A stretch of 64,000 nucleotides of DNA from JANWKQ01 sp964624635. Lineage in GTDB: Bacteria > Bacteroidota > Bacteroidia > CAIKAF01. Both the position numbers and the translations under genes were made by a program. Position 1 is the first letter of the stretch; every line of letters starts with the position of its first letter. Under the pieces are notes generated by a model that did not search any database, had not been told where the DNA came from, and worked only from the letters and a program-made list of their open reading frames with translations. Below are positions 7,631 to 17,822 of this stretch, piece after piece. The DNA lies in the NCBI GenBank assembly GCA_964624635.1, contig CAZUXM010000001.1, positions 1 to 64,000 of the forward strand, read 5' to 3'.

Positions 7631-9289
7631 ATGAAAAGAACTCTTATCTTCTGTTTTGCCTTGCTGGCTTTAGTTTCCTGCGGTTCTAAAAAAAATGTCT
7701 TGGTGAGTGATAACAATAAAGATACACTCAAAGATATAAATCCTGAAGATGCTTTATTAGCAAAATATACTTCTGTAAAGTTGGAAGCTGACCTTAGTGT
7801 TCTTACAGAAAATGAGAAAAAAATGTTGCCATTGTTGATAGATGCAGCAGTAATTATGGATGAACTTTTTTGGGAACAAGCTTTAGGTGAACCGAAAGAC
7901 GAATTCCTAGGAAAAATAAAAAATGAGAAATTAAAACAATTTGCCATTTATAATTATGGTCCTTGGGATCGATTAGATGATAATAAACCTTTTATAGAAG
8001 GTTATGGAGCAAAACCAAAAGGCGCCAATTTTTATCCAACAGACATGGATACCACTGAATTTGATGCTTTAAAAGATGCAGGTAAAAAAGGTTTGTATAG
8101 TGTAATTAGAAGAGATAAAGAAGGAAAGTTACAGGTAATTAAATACAGCGAATATTTTAAAGCTAAGCTAGAGAAAGCCGCTGACCTTATTAAACAAGCA
8201 GCTCAGTTTGCTGATGATCCGGGGTTAAATAAATATCTACAATTGCGTCATGAAGCCTTATTGAGCGACAATTACCAACCCAGTGATTTAGCCTGGATGG
8301 ATATGAAAACGAATAGGATAGATTTTGTTGTAGGTCCAATAGAAACTTATGAAGATGCATTATACGGGTACCGTGCTTCGTTTGAAGCATATGTATTAAT
8401 CAAAGATATGGAATGGAGTAAAAAGTTGGAAAAATTTGCTTCTTTCCTTCCTGAATTACAAAAAGGCTTACCAGTGGATGCTAAGTACAAAAAAGAAATG
8501 CCCGGAGGAAATTCAGATTTGAATGCGTATGACGTAATCTATTATGCAGGTGATTGTAATTCAGCAAGCAAAACCATTGCTATTAATTTACCGAATGATG
8601 AAGAGGTTCAATTAAGCAAAGGAACTCGTCGTTTACAATTAAAAAACGTAATGAAAGCCAAATTTGAAAAAATTCTTACGCCAATTTCGCAGGAGTTAAT
8701 TGATCCGGAGCAAATCAAATTCATCAATTTTGATGCCTTCTTTTCTACCGTTATGTTTCATGAAGTGGCACATGGATTAGGAATTAAAAATACCATCAAT
8801 GGAAGAGGAACAGTTAGAGAATCATTAAAAGAACATGCATCCGCCTTAGAAGAAGGCAAAGCAGATATTCTAGGTCTTTATATGATTACTGAATTATACA
8901 AAAAAGGTGAATTAGATGGAAAACTGGAAGACTATTACGTTACGTTTTTAGCAGGCATTTTCCGCAGTGTACGTTTCGGAGCTGCCTCAGCACATGGAAA
9001 AGCCAATATGATTCGTTTTAATTACTTTAAAGAAAAAGGTGCTTTTGAAAGAAGTACGACAGGAAAATACAAAGTCAATTTTGATAAAATGCAGGAAGCA
9101 ATGACCAGCTTAAGTACACTTATTCTTACTTTACAAGGAGATGGTGATTATGCCGGTGTAGATAAACTGGTAAAAGAAAAAGGGATTATCGGTTCAGAAT
9201 TACAATCAGACCTAGACAAACTGAAAGAAAAAAATATTCCAGTGGACATTGTTTTCGAACAAGGAAAAGAAGTATTGGGGTTGAAATAG
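7631..9289 (+). CDS. M49-like (dipeptidyl-peptidase III family) zinc peptidase lipoprotein
   Basis: 552 residues with a lipoprotein signal (LALVSCGSKKN, Cys17). The zinc site is HEVAHG (His377, Glu378, His381) followed by EEGKADILGL, in which a Glu near 408 is the probable third ligand; this layout is that of Bacteroidota dipeptidyl-peptidase 3-like proteins. It probably degrades peptides in the periplasm or at the outer membrane. The stop overlaps the GTG start of the CPBP protease (TAGTG), so the two are cotranslated. Confidence 0.82.
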   Translation: MKRTLIFCFALLALVSCGSKKNVLVSDNNKDTLKDINPEDALLAKYTSVKLEADLSVLTENEKKMLPLLIDAAVIMDELFWEQALGEPKDEFLGKIKNEKLKQFAIYNYGPWDRLDDNKPFIEGYGAKPKGANFYPTDMDTTEFDALKDAGKKGLYSVIRRDKEGKLQVIKYSEYFKAKLEKAADLIKQAAQFADDPGLNKYLQLRHEALLSDNYQPSDLAWMDMKTNRIDFVVGPIETYEDALYGYRASFEAYVLIKDMEWSKKLEKFASFLPELQKGLPVDAKYKKEMPGGNSDLNAYDVIYYAGDCNSASKTIAINLPNDEEVQLSKGTRRLQLKNVMKAKFEKILTPISQELIDPEQIKFINFDAFFSTVMFHEVAHGLGIKNTINGRGTVRESLKEHASALEEGKADILGLYMITELYKKGELDGKLEDYYVTFLAGIFRSVRFGAASAHGKANMIRFNYFKEKGAFERSTTGKYKVNFDKMQEAMTSLSTLILTLQGDGDYAGVDKLVKEKGIIGSELQSDLDKLKEKNIPVDIVFEQGKEVLGLK

Positions 9290-10074
9290 TGTCAACTATC
9301 AAAAAATATTTCTCCTGGATAGCTGAGTTCTTCCCTCGTAAAAAGGAAGACCTTCGACCTTTTTGGATATTTATTATTGCAGCATTAAGTCTTACCGGAA
9401 TTCAGTTTATAGCTACACCTTCGGGAATTAATTTATTTAAACCTGTACTTAATCTGTTTAATAAAGAATGGAGTACACAAATTATTCATTGGTTATATAC
9501 CAATGAGGATTCTGAATTAAACCAACTCATATACTGGAGTGCTTGGAGTAGTTTTTTTTATTTTGTTTTTCCTGTTGTAGCCATCAAATTATTCTGGAAA
9601 GAAAAAATGGCTGATTATGGTTTTAAATTAAAAGGAGCAACACAAGGGTGGCCCATTTATGTTGGCATGCTGTTGTTTATCTTGCCGTGTGTATTTATTG
9701 TTTCTTATGAGAAAGGCTTTCAGGGAACATATCCTTTTTATTTACCACCCAAGGATGATTACATGCGCAAAATGATTACCTGGGAATTATTTTATGCTCT
9801 GCAATTTATTACCCTTGAGTTTTTCTTCAGAGGGTTTATGGTACATGGGTTAAAAAGTAAATTGGGGATTTATTCTATCCCTGCAATGATTTTACCCTAT
9901 TGTATGATTCATTTTGGCAAACCATTACCTGAATGTTTGGGGTCGATTATTGCAGGATTAATATTAGGAATGTTGAGCTACCGTTACAAATCTGTGATTC
10001 TTGGGGCAGGCATACATATTTGTGTTGCCATCACTATGGATTTTTTGAGCTTATGGCACAAAAACTATTTTTAG
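9289..10074 (+). CDS. CPBP-family intramembrane metalloprotease
   Basis: 261 residues with several membrane helices. LEFFFRGFMVHGL (Glu177, Arg181), the second motif PYCMIHFGKPLPECLGSIIAGLILG around a conserved His, and GIHICVAITMD match the CPBP (Rce1/Abi-like) family; only the second Glu of the usual EE pair is kept. Start is GTG at 9289 sharing its G with the previous TAG stop, giving MSTIKKYFSW. Pairing with a secreted peptidase suggests peptide processing, but substrate is unknown. Confidence 0.8.
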   Translation: MSTIKKYFSWIAEFFPRKKEDLRPFWIFIIAALSLTGIQFIATPSGINLFKPVLNLFNKEWSTQIIHWLYTNEDSELNQLIYWSAWSSFFYFVFPVVAIKLFWKEKMADYGFKLKGATQGWPIYVGMLLFILPCVFIVSYEKGFQGTYPFYLPPKDDYMRKMITWELFYALQFITLEFFFRGFMVHGLKSKLGIYSIPAMILPYCMIHFGKPLPECLGSIIAGLILGMLSYRYKSVILGAGIHICVAITMDFLSLWHKNYF

Positions 10075-10076
10075 GA

Positions 10077-10799
10077 TTATACCTCTTCCGTTTGCTCTCC
10101 TGTAAATGGTGATACCACAGGATTTTCTTCTTTATTTTTTTGTTCTAATAGTTTTGACATGTCCGCCTCAACTGAGGCTATTCTTTTAATCATAAATACA
10201 GTAACAAACACTCCTAACACATCAAACACACTGGCAAAAATGTCGAAGTTGGCTGATAAAATATAATCATCAAGAGTTTCTACTCTTAAACCCATTCTCA
10301 ATGATATCTGATTAACAATTCTTGATATAAAGAACCAAGCCCACCATAATCCAATAAATGCGGCTCCTCTGTTTATATCGTAATTATCATTGAGGGTTTT
10401 ATTGGTTAATAATGTTTTATTCCAAGTCTCTTTCATCATTTGATACGGTCTGAATAAATTGAGAATAGGAACAACAAAACCCCAAAATACCCAACCGTCA
10501 GTTTCGGTTGTTACGTGAAGCCCTACCCTGTTCAAATTGGCATAAGCTCTTCTAAACCATAGAATAAACAATACTATACAAGCTATATTTGCTGACATCA
10601 CAGCAAGACCAATAGCACCTTCACCAACCGATACCAGATTGATAGTTCGTTCGGAATAAGTTGATCCTGATGCTATATCTGAATATAAATAAGAGGTGTA
10701 TATACTAAACAAACCAAATACTATGGCTACACATAAATACACATAAAAAACAATGATAGCTGATTTGGCTCGCTTGTCGTTGGGTTTAATCTCAATCAT
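10077..10799 (-). CDS. DUF4328 membrane protein
   Basis: 240 residues with four or five membrane segments. The stretch LFILWFRRAYANLNRVG, then WVFWGFVVPILNLFRPYQMMKE, is the signature of DUF4328 proteins, a membrane family of unknown role in many bacteria. A long linker-like C-terminus is charged. Its stop lies 2 nt from the convergent CPBP gene. Confidence 0.78.
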   Translation of the reverse strand: MIEIKPNDKRAKSAIIVFYVYLCVAIVFGLFSIYTSYLYSDIASGSTYSERTINLVSVGEGAIGLAVMSANIACIVLFILWFRRAYANLNRVGLHVTTETDGWVFWGFVVPILNLFRPYQMMKETWNKTLLTNKTLNDNYDINRGAAFIGLWWAWFFISRIVNQISLRMGLRVETLDDYILSANFDIFASVFDVLGVFVTVFMIKRIASVEADMSKLLEQKNKEENPVVSPFTGEQTEEV

Positions 10800-10877
10800 A
10801 AAAATAGGTTAATAACACTAAGATATAATAGTTTTATTTATTTTATACTTTGGTAAGGTTTTTGAAAAGCAGCTATT

Positions 10878-12800
10878 ATGCATAGAACCATTCTACTATT
10901 CATTTTTTTTATCCTTTTTCAAGGGATATTCTATGCTCAATCAGACAAAAAGATTGATAGTCTTCGTCAAAAAATAACAAAAACTGTTGACACCATCAGA
11001 ATAAAGACCATTCTTGACCTGGCACATCAATACCAAAGATTAAATACAGATAGTGCCATAAACTATGCTCTTATAGCTAAATCAGAATCAGAAAAAATGG
11101 GCTTCAAACATGGTGAAGCGCTATCTTATAAAATGTTGGCATCGGCCTATTACCAAAAAGGAGAAATGCCTAAATCAGAAAAACTTGCTTTGATTTCTTT
11201 GGAAAAATTATCCATTTACGGAACCATTACTGAAGTTGCTGATGTTACCAACTTATTAGGCCTGGTATCAATGGGTCAGGCAAAATATTACCAAGCCGAA
11301 AAATATTATAAGGATGCTTTGTACATGTATATTGATACGGATGATTCAGTAGGAGTGGTAATAGCACTACACAACATTGGGGTAGTGAATTTTTATAGAG
11401 GAGAATATGGAGAGGTAGCACAATATTACCGTAATTCATTAAAATTGGCCGAAAAATTAGAAAACAAAAGGTTCATCAATGTAAATCTTTTGAATTTGGG
11501 ATTGCTTTTTACTACACAAAAAGATTTTTACAAGGCGAAACAATACATCAAAAAAGCATTAGTGAATTTCAGAGCCTCCGGCGAAAAATCAGGCGAAGCC
11601 AATGCCATGGTACATTTAGCCAGTGCCTATTTTAATGAAGGCTCATTTGATAGTGCATTGGTGTCGAATCAGGAAGCGTTAAGGTTATATACAGAAGTAG
11701 GGAGTGAAGCAGGAGTATCTCAGGCTTTAAGTCATATAGGAGATATCATGGTTCATTATGGAAAATATACAGAAGCCAAAAAATATTTTACAGAATCTAT
11801 TGCATTGAGAAGAAAAAACGAAGATCAATATGGCTTAGCCATTTCATTTACAGGTCTTGCAAATACTTTGTATGGAATGGGGAATATTGCCGATTCAAAA
11901 TTGTATTATGATTCGGCCCTAGTATTATCAAAACAAATAGGCACTGTTTGGCAAACGGCGGAAGTATATGAATCCATTGCCAATTTTCATTCGGAGCAAG
12001 GAAATTACAAACAAGCTTTTGAAGCGATTCAGGAGTTAGTTTACCTAAAAGATACCCTTTTTAGTCGCGAAAAAATGGAAGTGGTAAAAGAATTGGCAGC
12101 TCAATATGAAACTGAACTAGCTCAAAAACAAATTGAAATTCACAAGAACGAAAACAGAATTTTAAAAAAATCGAACAATTTGTTCGTGTTTTTGTTGATT
12201 GCACTAGGAGTTATATTTATCCTCTTAATTATGCTGGGAGTTACCAGAGCAAGACGTACCTGGTTACAAAACCAAAAAAATTTAGAAATTGCAGAGAAAA
12301 ATCGCGAGTTGGCAGAGAGTAAAAAAAATATGATTGAGGCTGAGTTAGAAAAAACTAAACTGGAGCAGGAAAAAATAGTCACTGAATTAAATTTTAAAAA
12401 GAAAGAACTTACCCAACTTGCTTTACACATCAATCAGCAAAACGACTTTTTAGAAACTCTCAAAAATAATTTAAAGGAAGTAAGTACCTCTCCTGAGGTA
12501 AAATCATTGGAAAGGGATTTAGATTCAAAACTGAATCTTGATAAACAAAGAGAGGATTTTGAATTAAATATTGATCTTATTAATAAAGATTTCTACCGAA
12601 AACTCACTGAGAAATTTCCACAACTCAACGAAAGCGAAAAAAAACTATGTGCTATGATCAGGCTTAACTTATCTTCGAAAGAAATCGCCGCTATTCAAAA
12701 CATTACGGCAAAAAGTGTGGATATGAACAGATATAGAATGAGGAAAAAATTAAATATCAGTGCAGAGGAAGACTTAGGTAAATTTTTATCTGATATATAA
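10878..12800 (+). CDS. TPR transmembrane regulator with C-terminal LuxR-type HTH
   Basis: 640 residues: signal peptide (to about 21), a periplasmic array of about seven or eight tetratricopeptide repeats (to about 415), one membrane helix (about 434-455), a long coiled coil (about 460-545), and a C-terminal helix-turn-helix (LNESEKKLCAMIRLNLSSKE then AAIQNITAKSVDMNRYRMRK). This is a Bacteroidota one-component architecture that may link a surface signal to transcription. No kinase domain is present. A -7-like TATACTTTG lies at 10846-10854. The regulated genes are not visible. Confidence 0.82.
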   Translation: MHRTILLFIFFILFQGIFYAQSDKKIDSLRQKITKTVDTIRIKTILDLAHQYQRLNTDSAINYALIAKSESEKMGFKHGEALSYKMLASAYYQKGEMPKSEKLALISLEKLSIYGTITEVADVTNLLGLVSMGQAKYYQAEKYYKDALYMYIDTDDSVGVVIALHNIGVVNFYRGEYGEVAQYYRNSLKLAEKLENKRFINVNLLNLGLLFTTQKDFYKAKQYIKKALVNFRASGEKSGEANAMVHLASAYFNEGSFDSALVSNQEALRLYTEVGSEAGVSQALSHIGDIMVHYGKYTEAKKYFTESIALRRKNEDQYGLAISFTGLANTLYGMGNIADSKLYYDSALVLSKQIGTVWQTAEVYESIANFHSEQGNYKQAFEAIQELVYLKDTLFSREKMEVVKELAAQYETELAQKQIEIHKNENRILKKSNNLFVFLLIALGVIFILLIMLGVTRARRTWLQNQKNLEIAEKNRELAESKKNMIEAELEKTKLEQEKIVTELNFKKKELTQLALHINQQNDFLETLKNNLKEVSTSPEVKSLERDLDSKLNLDKQREDFELNIDLINKDFYRKLTEKFPQLNESEKKLCAMIRLNLSSKEIAAIQNITAKSVDMNRYRMRKKLNISAEEDLGKFLSDI

Positions 12801-12834
12801 ATCCTCTATTTGCTTAAAGTTAAGCTCATAGTAC

Positions 12835-12850
12835 ATCGGTTTTGACCGAT
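12835..12850. other. Small hairpin after the TPR gene
   Basis: ATCGGT, loop TTTG, ACCGAT. It lies 35 nt after the stop at 12800 with no T-run directly after (TTTTTT occurs only at about 12865). It may be a weak terminator or RNA end. The rest of 12801-12979 shows no gene. Confidence 0.35.
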
Positions 12851-12979
12851 AAATATCTAATCTGGTTTTTTCCTAATCCTTGTCTTAACGGATACTGTAT
12901 CGGGTTGTAGACAGATTGTAGGTATTCGTGTAGTGAGGATGTAGTGATGGATCAGTAGGGTTAAGGCCAACTCTGGCGG

Positions 12980-12987
12980 TAGTTTTG
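12980..12987 (+). promoter_or_regulatory. Candidate -7 promoter element
   Basis: TAGTTTTG matches the Bacteroidota -7 consensus TAnnTTTG and would place the transcript start about 30 nt before the ATG at 13023. No clear -33 TTG at ideal spacing is seen. Confidence 0.4.
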
Positions 12988-13022
12988 CGTTGGTTAAAGA
13001 AAATCAAATAAAACATTTAATT

Positions 13023-13745
13023 ATGAAAGCAAAAACTACTTTATTCGGAATTGTATCCTTATTTATGGGATCATCTTTAATGGCACAATATGACCTTGCC
13101 ATAGGAAATATCAGTGCAGGTTGGGACACGTATAACCCATCCACTGGTATAATCAATGGTGTAACCTTTGACGTATTGAACAACGAGAGTGACAATCCGG
13201 GATCATTTGATGTTAGGGTTTATCTTGTGGATCCAGATAATAGCAGCATCAGTTATGTCGTTTGGGGATATATTGATACAGACGGTCAGGGCGGTAATAC
13301 TGTTGTGACGTATAATAACATTGATATTGACTTTAATGATACGCCGGGCATTCCTGCCGGACAATATCGTTTAGCTGTATGTGTTGATCCGGACAATGAT
13401 ATCAGCGAAACGGATGAAACCAATAACTGTTTGTACATCAGTACACCTGGTAATCATTTAACGTATAACCCAGGCTCAACTTCCATTGATGGTGCTTCCG
13501 TATCACAACCTGTTGCTATTTATCCTAACCCTGTGGAGGATTTTATGCAAGTACAGAATAATTTAAGCTTGGATAAGGTGGACTTGGTAGTGATGGATAT
13601 ATCCGGGAAAACGATTCAATCAAGTGTATTATCATCATTAGTAACACTGGTTGATATGAATACCGTAGCACCTGGGTTATATATCTACCAGATTATAAAC
13701 AATGATGGAAAAGTAATAAGTACCGGGAAACTGGTTAAAAAATAG
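13023..13745 (+). CDS. Secreted CARDB-like protein with T9SS type A sorting domain
   Basis: 240 residues starting at ATG 13023, which gives a clean signal peptide (MKAKTTLFGI to MAQ); the further-upstream TTG only adds an unlikely leader. A single CARDB-like immunoglobulin-fold domain includes YRLAVCVDPDNDISETDETNN, typical of cell-adhesion domains. The C-terminus VAIYPNPVEDFMQVQNN to GLYIYQIINNDGKVISTGKL is a type A sorting domain. Probably a surface or secreted protein. A strong bidirectional terminator follows. Confidence 0.82.
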   Translation: MKAKTTLFGIVSLFMGSSLMAQYDLAIGNISAGWDTYNPSTGIINGVTFDVLNNESDNPGSFDVRVYLVDPDNSSISYVVWGYIDTDGQGGNTVVTYNNIDIDFNDTPGIPAGQYRLAVCVDPDNDISETDETNNCLYISTPGNHLTYNPGSTSIDGASVSQPVAIYPNPVEDFMQVQNNLSLDKVDLVVMDISGKTIQSSVLSSLVTLVDMNTVAPGLYIYQIINNDGKVISTGKLVKK

Positions 13746-13760
13746 TTTTTTCATAGAGGG

Positions 13761-13796
13761 AAATGGTCGGATTTTTCTATCCGACCATTTTTTAAA
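13761..13796. terminator. Bidirectional Rho-independent terminator
   Basis: A 12-bp perfect stem, AAATGGTCGGAT (13761-13772) with ATCCGACCATTT (13779-13790), then TTT; the loop is six bases. It sits between the convergent stops at 13745 and 13798, serving both strands. This is one of few convergent junctions here with space for a terminator. Confidence 0.85.
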
Positions 13797-13797
13797 T

Positions 13798-14175
13798 TTA
13801 ATCGATAAATTCAGTAATGTTTAGATTTTTGTCAACATAAAACTCAACATTTTGATTATCAAAAACAGGGGCCGGAACAGGTCCCATAATTTTTACTAAA
13901 TGATTTTCTTTAATGAACCTCTCTTTCATTTCTTTGCTCCCAACGTAACAATAATGATGGAATTTGTTTCCGTTTTTTTTTAAGAAATTCCATACGGGGC
14001 TTTTATCATTAAAGGGTTGAATGAACTCAATCAACTCATCCTTTTGATTTTTATAAAGAGCTATATTGGCCTCTTGAATTGGATCAAAAACCAAAGCCAC
14101 CTGATGTAAGTCCTCTTTAACTATTGATGTATCATTAACATCATAAACAATATAACCTACGTGATGGATTTGCAT
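13798..14175 (-). CDS. VOC/glyoxalase-family protein
   Basis: 125 residues from ATG 14175 (upstream TTG adds four residues and is less likely). HHVGYIVYDV at the N-terminus and KFHHYCYVGS in the middle, with a C-terminal NQNVEFYVDKN, fit the Glyoxalase_4/VOC fold, in which these His and a late Glu bind a metal. Members include methylmalonyl-CoA epimerase-like and polyketide-resistance proteins; exact activity unknown. Confidence 0.65.
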   Translation of the reverse strand: MQIHHVGYIVYDVNDTSIVKEDLHQVALVFDPIQEANIALYKNQKDELIEFIQPFNDKSPVWNFLKKNGNKFHHYCYVGSKEMKERFIKENHLVKIMGPVPAPVFDNQNVEFYVDKNLNITEFID

Positions 14176-14231
14176 GGTGTAATTCAAATGTAACGAATTT
14201 TTATTGGTTAAAAAACATTACCTTAGTATCA

Positions 14232-14723
14232 ATGAACAATGGTATTTCTATATATACAGATGGGGCTTGCAGCGGAAATCCGGGAAAAGGAGGATTAGGC
14301 ATTATTTTAATGGCCGGTGAACATAAAAAAGAATATTCAGAAGGTTATCAACTCACCACCAATAACCGAATGGAATTACTTGCAGTGATTAAAGGACTGG
14401 AAATGCTCAAAACCAATAAACATCCTGTTACCATTTATTCAGACTCTAAATATGTAATTGATGCAGTAGTTCAAAAATGGGTTTTTGGCTGGGCTCAAAA
14501 AAACTTTAAGGGTAAAAAAAACGCTGATTTATGGATGCGATTTTTAAAAATATACCCTATGTTTCAACTCAAATTTGTTTGGGTAAAAGGACATTCTACC
14601 AATCCATATAATAATCGTTGTGATGAGTTAGCTGTAGAAGCATACAAACAACCGGGATTAAAAAAAGATGCAGTATTTGAGCAGATAGTAAAGGAGCAAA
14701 AAAACTCCGATAATAATGAATAA
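14232..14723 (+). CDS. rnhA: Ribonuclease HI
   Basis: 163 residues, full length. The catalytic acids Asp10 (YTDGACSGNPGKGG), Glu48 (NNRMELLAVI), Asp71 (YSDSKYVIDAV) and Asp131 (NNRCDELA) with His121 (WVKGHSTNPYNN) are all present. It cleaves the RNA of RNA-DNA hybrids, removing primers and R-loops. Encoded on its own ahead of the sensor kinase gene. Confidence 0.95.
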   Translation: MNNGISIYTDGACSGNPGKGGLGIILMAGEHKKEYSEGYQLTTNNRMELLAVIKGLEMLKTNKHPVTIYSDSKYVIDAVVQKWVFGWAQKNFKGKKNADLWMRFLKIYPMFQLKFVWVKGHSTNPYNNRCDELAVEAYKQPGLKKDAVFEQIVKEQKNSDNNE

Positions 14724-14814
14724 GTCTGTTCATGGGTTAAAATAGATGGTTGGTGCATTATAAAATACATTTATTTCATTTTTAATTATATTCGTTTGTC
14801 CTGTTGTATCCTGA

Positions 14815-17718
14815 ATGAAAAAAATATCAGTTGTTGTTTTCTTTTTATCTTCTTTGTTTTTTGTTTATGAAAAACTGGAAGCTCAGCATCCTGTATACTA
14901 CACAATATCAAACAATGAAGGATTGCCATCGAACGAAGTATATCAAATTTTGCAGGACAATTTTGGATATATATGGATAGGTTCAGATGCAGGATTATAT
15001 AAATATGACGGATTTAAATTTATTCCTTATGTAAATAGTAAACAGAATGGAAAATCCATTTCATTTTTGACGAAAGACTCTTACGACAGAATATGGTGCA
15101 AAAATTTCTATGGTCAAATATATAGAGTGGAGGGCGACTCTTTACGGCTTATTTACAATAAAAAAATATCAGAACCCTCTAAACCGTACTTTTCTATCGA
15201 CAACCAGAACCAACTATGGTTAACAGATAACCGATCTGTATACATATATAGTGATAAAGGTGATAGCTTACGCTTTTTTGAGATTGCCCGCGACTCTTCT
15301 TTGGGTGAAATTAAAGAAATCTATCACTCAAAAAACAATATATATTTTTCATTCGAAACAGGAGGCATCGGCTATACCGATGCAAATGGACAAAATCTTC
15401 AAATGTTAAAAGATTTGTCTATGCCAAAAGATGCATTCGTATCAAAAAGTGAGATAATTGAGTCTGATGGGAATTTATTCTGGTTTTCCGAATGGCAATC
15501 CCAAAACAGAGAATATTATGTATACAAGATAGGAGCCAAACTAAAAGAAATGTATCACTCTTTTGCGATTGATGGTAAGGAAAGAATTCATTCCATCAAT
15601 ATAAACAATAATCAGCTTTGGGCAAACAGTAGTAATGGATCATTTTTGATTGGCGGAGATTCTGAACCAAATGCATACGATACACTTTTTAAGGGAATAC
15701 CCGTAAGTTGGCAGTTTGTAGACAGAGAGGGGCTTACTTGGTTCTCAACATTAAACAAGGGAATATTTGTAGTTCCTGACATGAAGATTCGATTTATAAC
15801 ATCAAACATTGGTTCAACCATAGTAAAAATAATAGCTTACGATAAATCCAACTTAGTTTTCGGCTCATACAATGGTGATGTATACCAATATTCTATTGAA
15901 AAAAATCTGGTAAAAAAAATATATACTGACCCCCTTAAAAAATTCATTAACGTTAAGTCCATTAAATTTTATCCACCATATTTAATCGTTGCCAGAGGTA
16001 AATTATGTATTATTAATACCAAAACTGGCGAAACCTGTTACCCCCCATTTTCAAATATTCGCGACCTGACTCTAGTAAATGATACCCTATACATGGTTAA
16101 TCCTGTAAGAGGAATCAAGATTAGTTTGAAAGATTGTTATAAATGGACTGATGGTCGTCCGGAATATTTGTTTAATGGTGGACGAGAAGTAGAATTTGAT
16201 GAAGCTAACAACAGGATGCTCTTTTCAGTAGAAGATAAAATACTCAGTTATTCAAATCAACAGCTAAAAGATTTCAAAATTAATGATGAGAATGTAACTG
16301 CCAGTTGTCTATCCTATGATGATGGGATGATGTGGATAGGAACATTAAACCAGGGTTTGTTTGGAATGTTGGGCGATAAATTGGCTTATCATATTTATAA
16401 AGATCACGGTATTAAAGAAAACCATATTAGATTAGTAGAGTCTTCACTTAATTATGTTTGGATTATAACCAATCAAAGCATTTACCGGATATCAAAACAA
16501 ACACAAATAATAACTGAATTTGGAGGAGGTTTATTAGGGTCACCCGCAGATGTTTTAGATATTGAAATAGTGTCAGGACAAGTTTACCTTGCCACCAATC
16601 ATGGCACCTTATGTTTTCATGAGAACATTGCAACTCATTCAGATATAACTCCTAATATTAAGTTCACCACAGTAACCGTAAATGGGATTAAATATGATGA
16701 AGGAAGGGCCTTAAAACTGGACTATACTAACAAAAATATATCCATCCACTTTTCATCAACCTTATTTGGCAATAAAAACGTATTTGATTATAGATATAGA
16801 ATCTCTGGTTTAAATAATCATTGGACGTATGTATCATCCTCCACCCCCTATGTTAACTTCCCGCAGTTGCCCCCCGGCGAATATCGTTTTGACGTACAAG
16901 CATACCACTCTAACGGTAAAAATAGTTCGATTATATCACTACCCATTATAGTCACCAGTCCATTCTGGTTAAAATGGTGGTTTTATGCTTTCGCTTTTAT
17001 TGCATTAACTCTCCTATTAGTTTTTGTCTTTTATAGCAGGTTAAGGGTTTTAAAAAGAAGGTCGGAACTCAAACAAAACCTTATTCAATCTCAATTAACG
17101 GCTCTAAAATCACAAATGAATCCTCATTTCTTTTTTAACACACTTAACTCATTGCAGGATTTGATACTGTTGAAAGACCTTAAACAAACAAATTACTATC
17201 TGGGGAAGTTTAGCACATTGATGCGAATGGTATTAAATGTTTCAGAAAAAAATGAGATTTCATTACGAGAGGAAATTGAGCTATTAGATATATATCTTGA
17301 GCTTGAAAAACTCAGATTTGGAGATGAATTTCTTTATGAAATTAATGCTAGTAAAATTACGAATCAACATGAGATTACTATTCCTCCTTTATTGTTACAA
17401 CCTTTTGTTGAAAATGCCATTAAACATGGGTTATTACATAAAAAGGGCGATAAAAAACTAACCATTGAATTTGAATACGACAATCACTTGATTTGTGTAA
17501 TAACAGACAACGGGGTGGGAAGAACAAAGTCAGCAGAAATTAATAATAGACAACAAAGGGGACATAAGTCCTTTGCTACTGGCGCAACTATCAAACGTAT
17601 TGACCTACTCAATAAATTTCACAACAAAGACTTTAAAATAGAGATTATTGACTTGGGTAATACCACCAACCCTCAAGGAACCAAAGTACTTATACATATT
17701 CCTCAAAGTGGTTTTTAA
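14815..17718 (+). CDS. LytS-type sensor histidine kinase with reg_prop propeller
   Basis: 967 residues: signal peptide, a large periplasmic two-component-propeller of repeated blades (about 30-600), a Y_Y_Y-like immunoglobulin domain (about 640-715), one membrane helix (about 722-742), then the His_kinase domain with QMNPHFFFNTLNSLQ (phospho-acceptor His771) and an ATPase domain (PFVENAIKHGL and VITDNGVGRTKS). It pairs with the LytTR response regulator starting about 100 nt downstream. Such hybrid-less propeller kinases are common Bacteroidota surface sensors. Signal unknown. Confidence 0.9.
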   Translation: MKKISVVVFFLSSLFFVYEKLEAQHPVYYTISNNEGLPSNEVYQILQDNFGYIWIGSDAGLYKYDGFKFIPYVNSKQNGKSISFLTKDSYDRIWCKNFYGQIYRVEGDSLRLIYNKKISEPSKPYFSIDNQNQLWLTDNRSVYIYSDKGDSLRFFEIARDSSLGEIKEIYHSKNNIYFSFETGGIGYTDANGQNLQMLKDLSMPKDAFVSKSEIIESDGNLFWFSEWQSQNREYYVYKIGAKLKEMYHSFAIDGKERIHSININNNQLWANSSNGSFLIGGDSEPNAYDTLFKGIPVSWQFVDREGLTWFSTLNKGIFVVPDMKIRFITSNIGSTIVKIIAYDKSNLVFGSYNGDVYQYSIEKNLVKKIYTDPLKKFINVKSIKFYPPYLIVARGKLCIINTKTGETCYPPFSNIRDLTLVNDTLYMVNPVRGIKISLKDCYKWTDGRPEYLFNGGREVEFDEANNRMLFSVEDKILSYSNQQLKDFKINDENVTASCLSYDDGMMWIGTLNQGLFGMLGDKLAYHIYKDHGIKENHIRLVESSLNYVWIITNQSIYRISKQTQIITEFGGGLLGSPADVLDIEIVSGQVYLATNHGTLCFHENIATHSDITPNIKFTTVTVNGIKYDEGRALKLDYTNKNISIHFSSTLFGNKNVFDYRYRISGLNNHWTYVSSSTPYVNFPQLPPGEYRFDVQAYHSNGKNSSIISLPIIVTSPFWLKWWFYAFAFIALTLLLVFVFYSRLRVLKRRSELKQNLIQSQLTALKSQMNPHFFFNTLNSLQDLILLKDLKQTNYYLGKFSTLMRMVLNVSEKNEISLREEIELLDIYLELEKLRFGDEFLYEINASKITNQHEITIPPLLLQPFVENAIKHGLLHKKGDKKLTIEFEYDNHLICVITDNGVGRTKSAEINNRQQRGHKSFATGATIKRIDLLNKFHNKDFKIEIIDLGNTTNPQGTKVLIHIPQSGF

Positions 17719-17778
17719 TGGCTATAGTGAACTTAAAATTACATTTCGTGAAATTAAAGGAGCATAGTAAAAAAATAA

Positions 17779-17792
17779 TGCAAATATTTGCA
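17779..17792. promoter_or_regulatory. Palindromic candidate operator before the response regulator
   Basis: TGCAAATATTTGCA is a perfect 14-bp palindrome 31 nt before the ATG at 17823, in the 104-nt spacer between kinase and regulator. TATTTG within it is near a -7 promoter core. It could be an operator or simply chance in AT-rich DNA. Confidence 0.35.
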
Positions 17793-17822
17793 ATTGACGT
17801 TTAAGGAATTCTAACCAAATCC

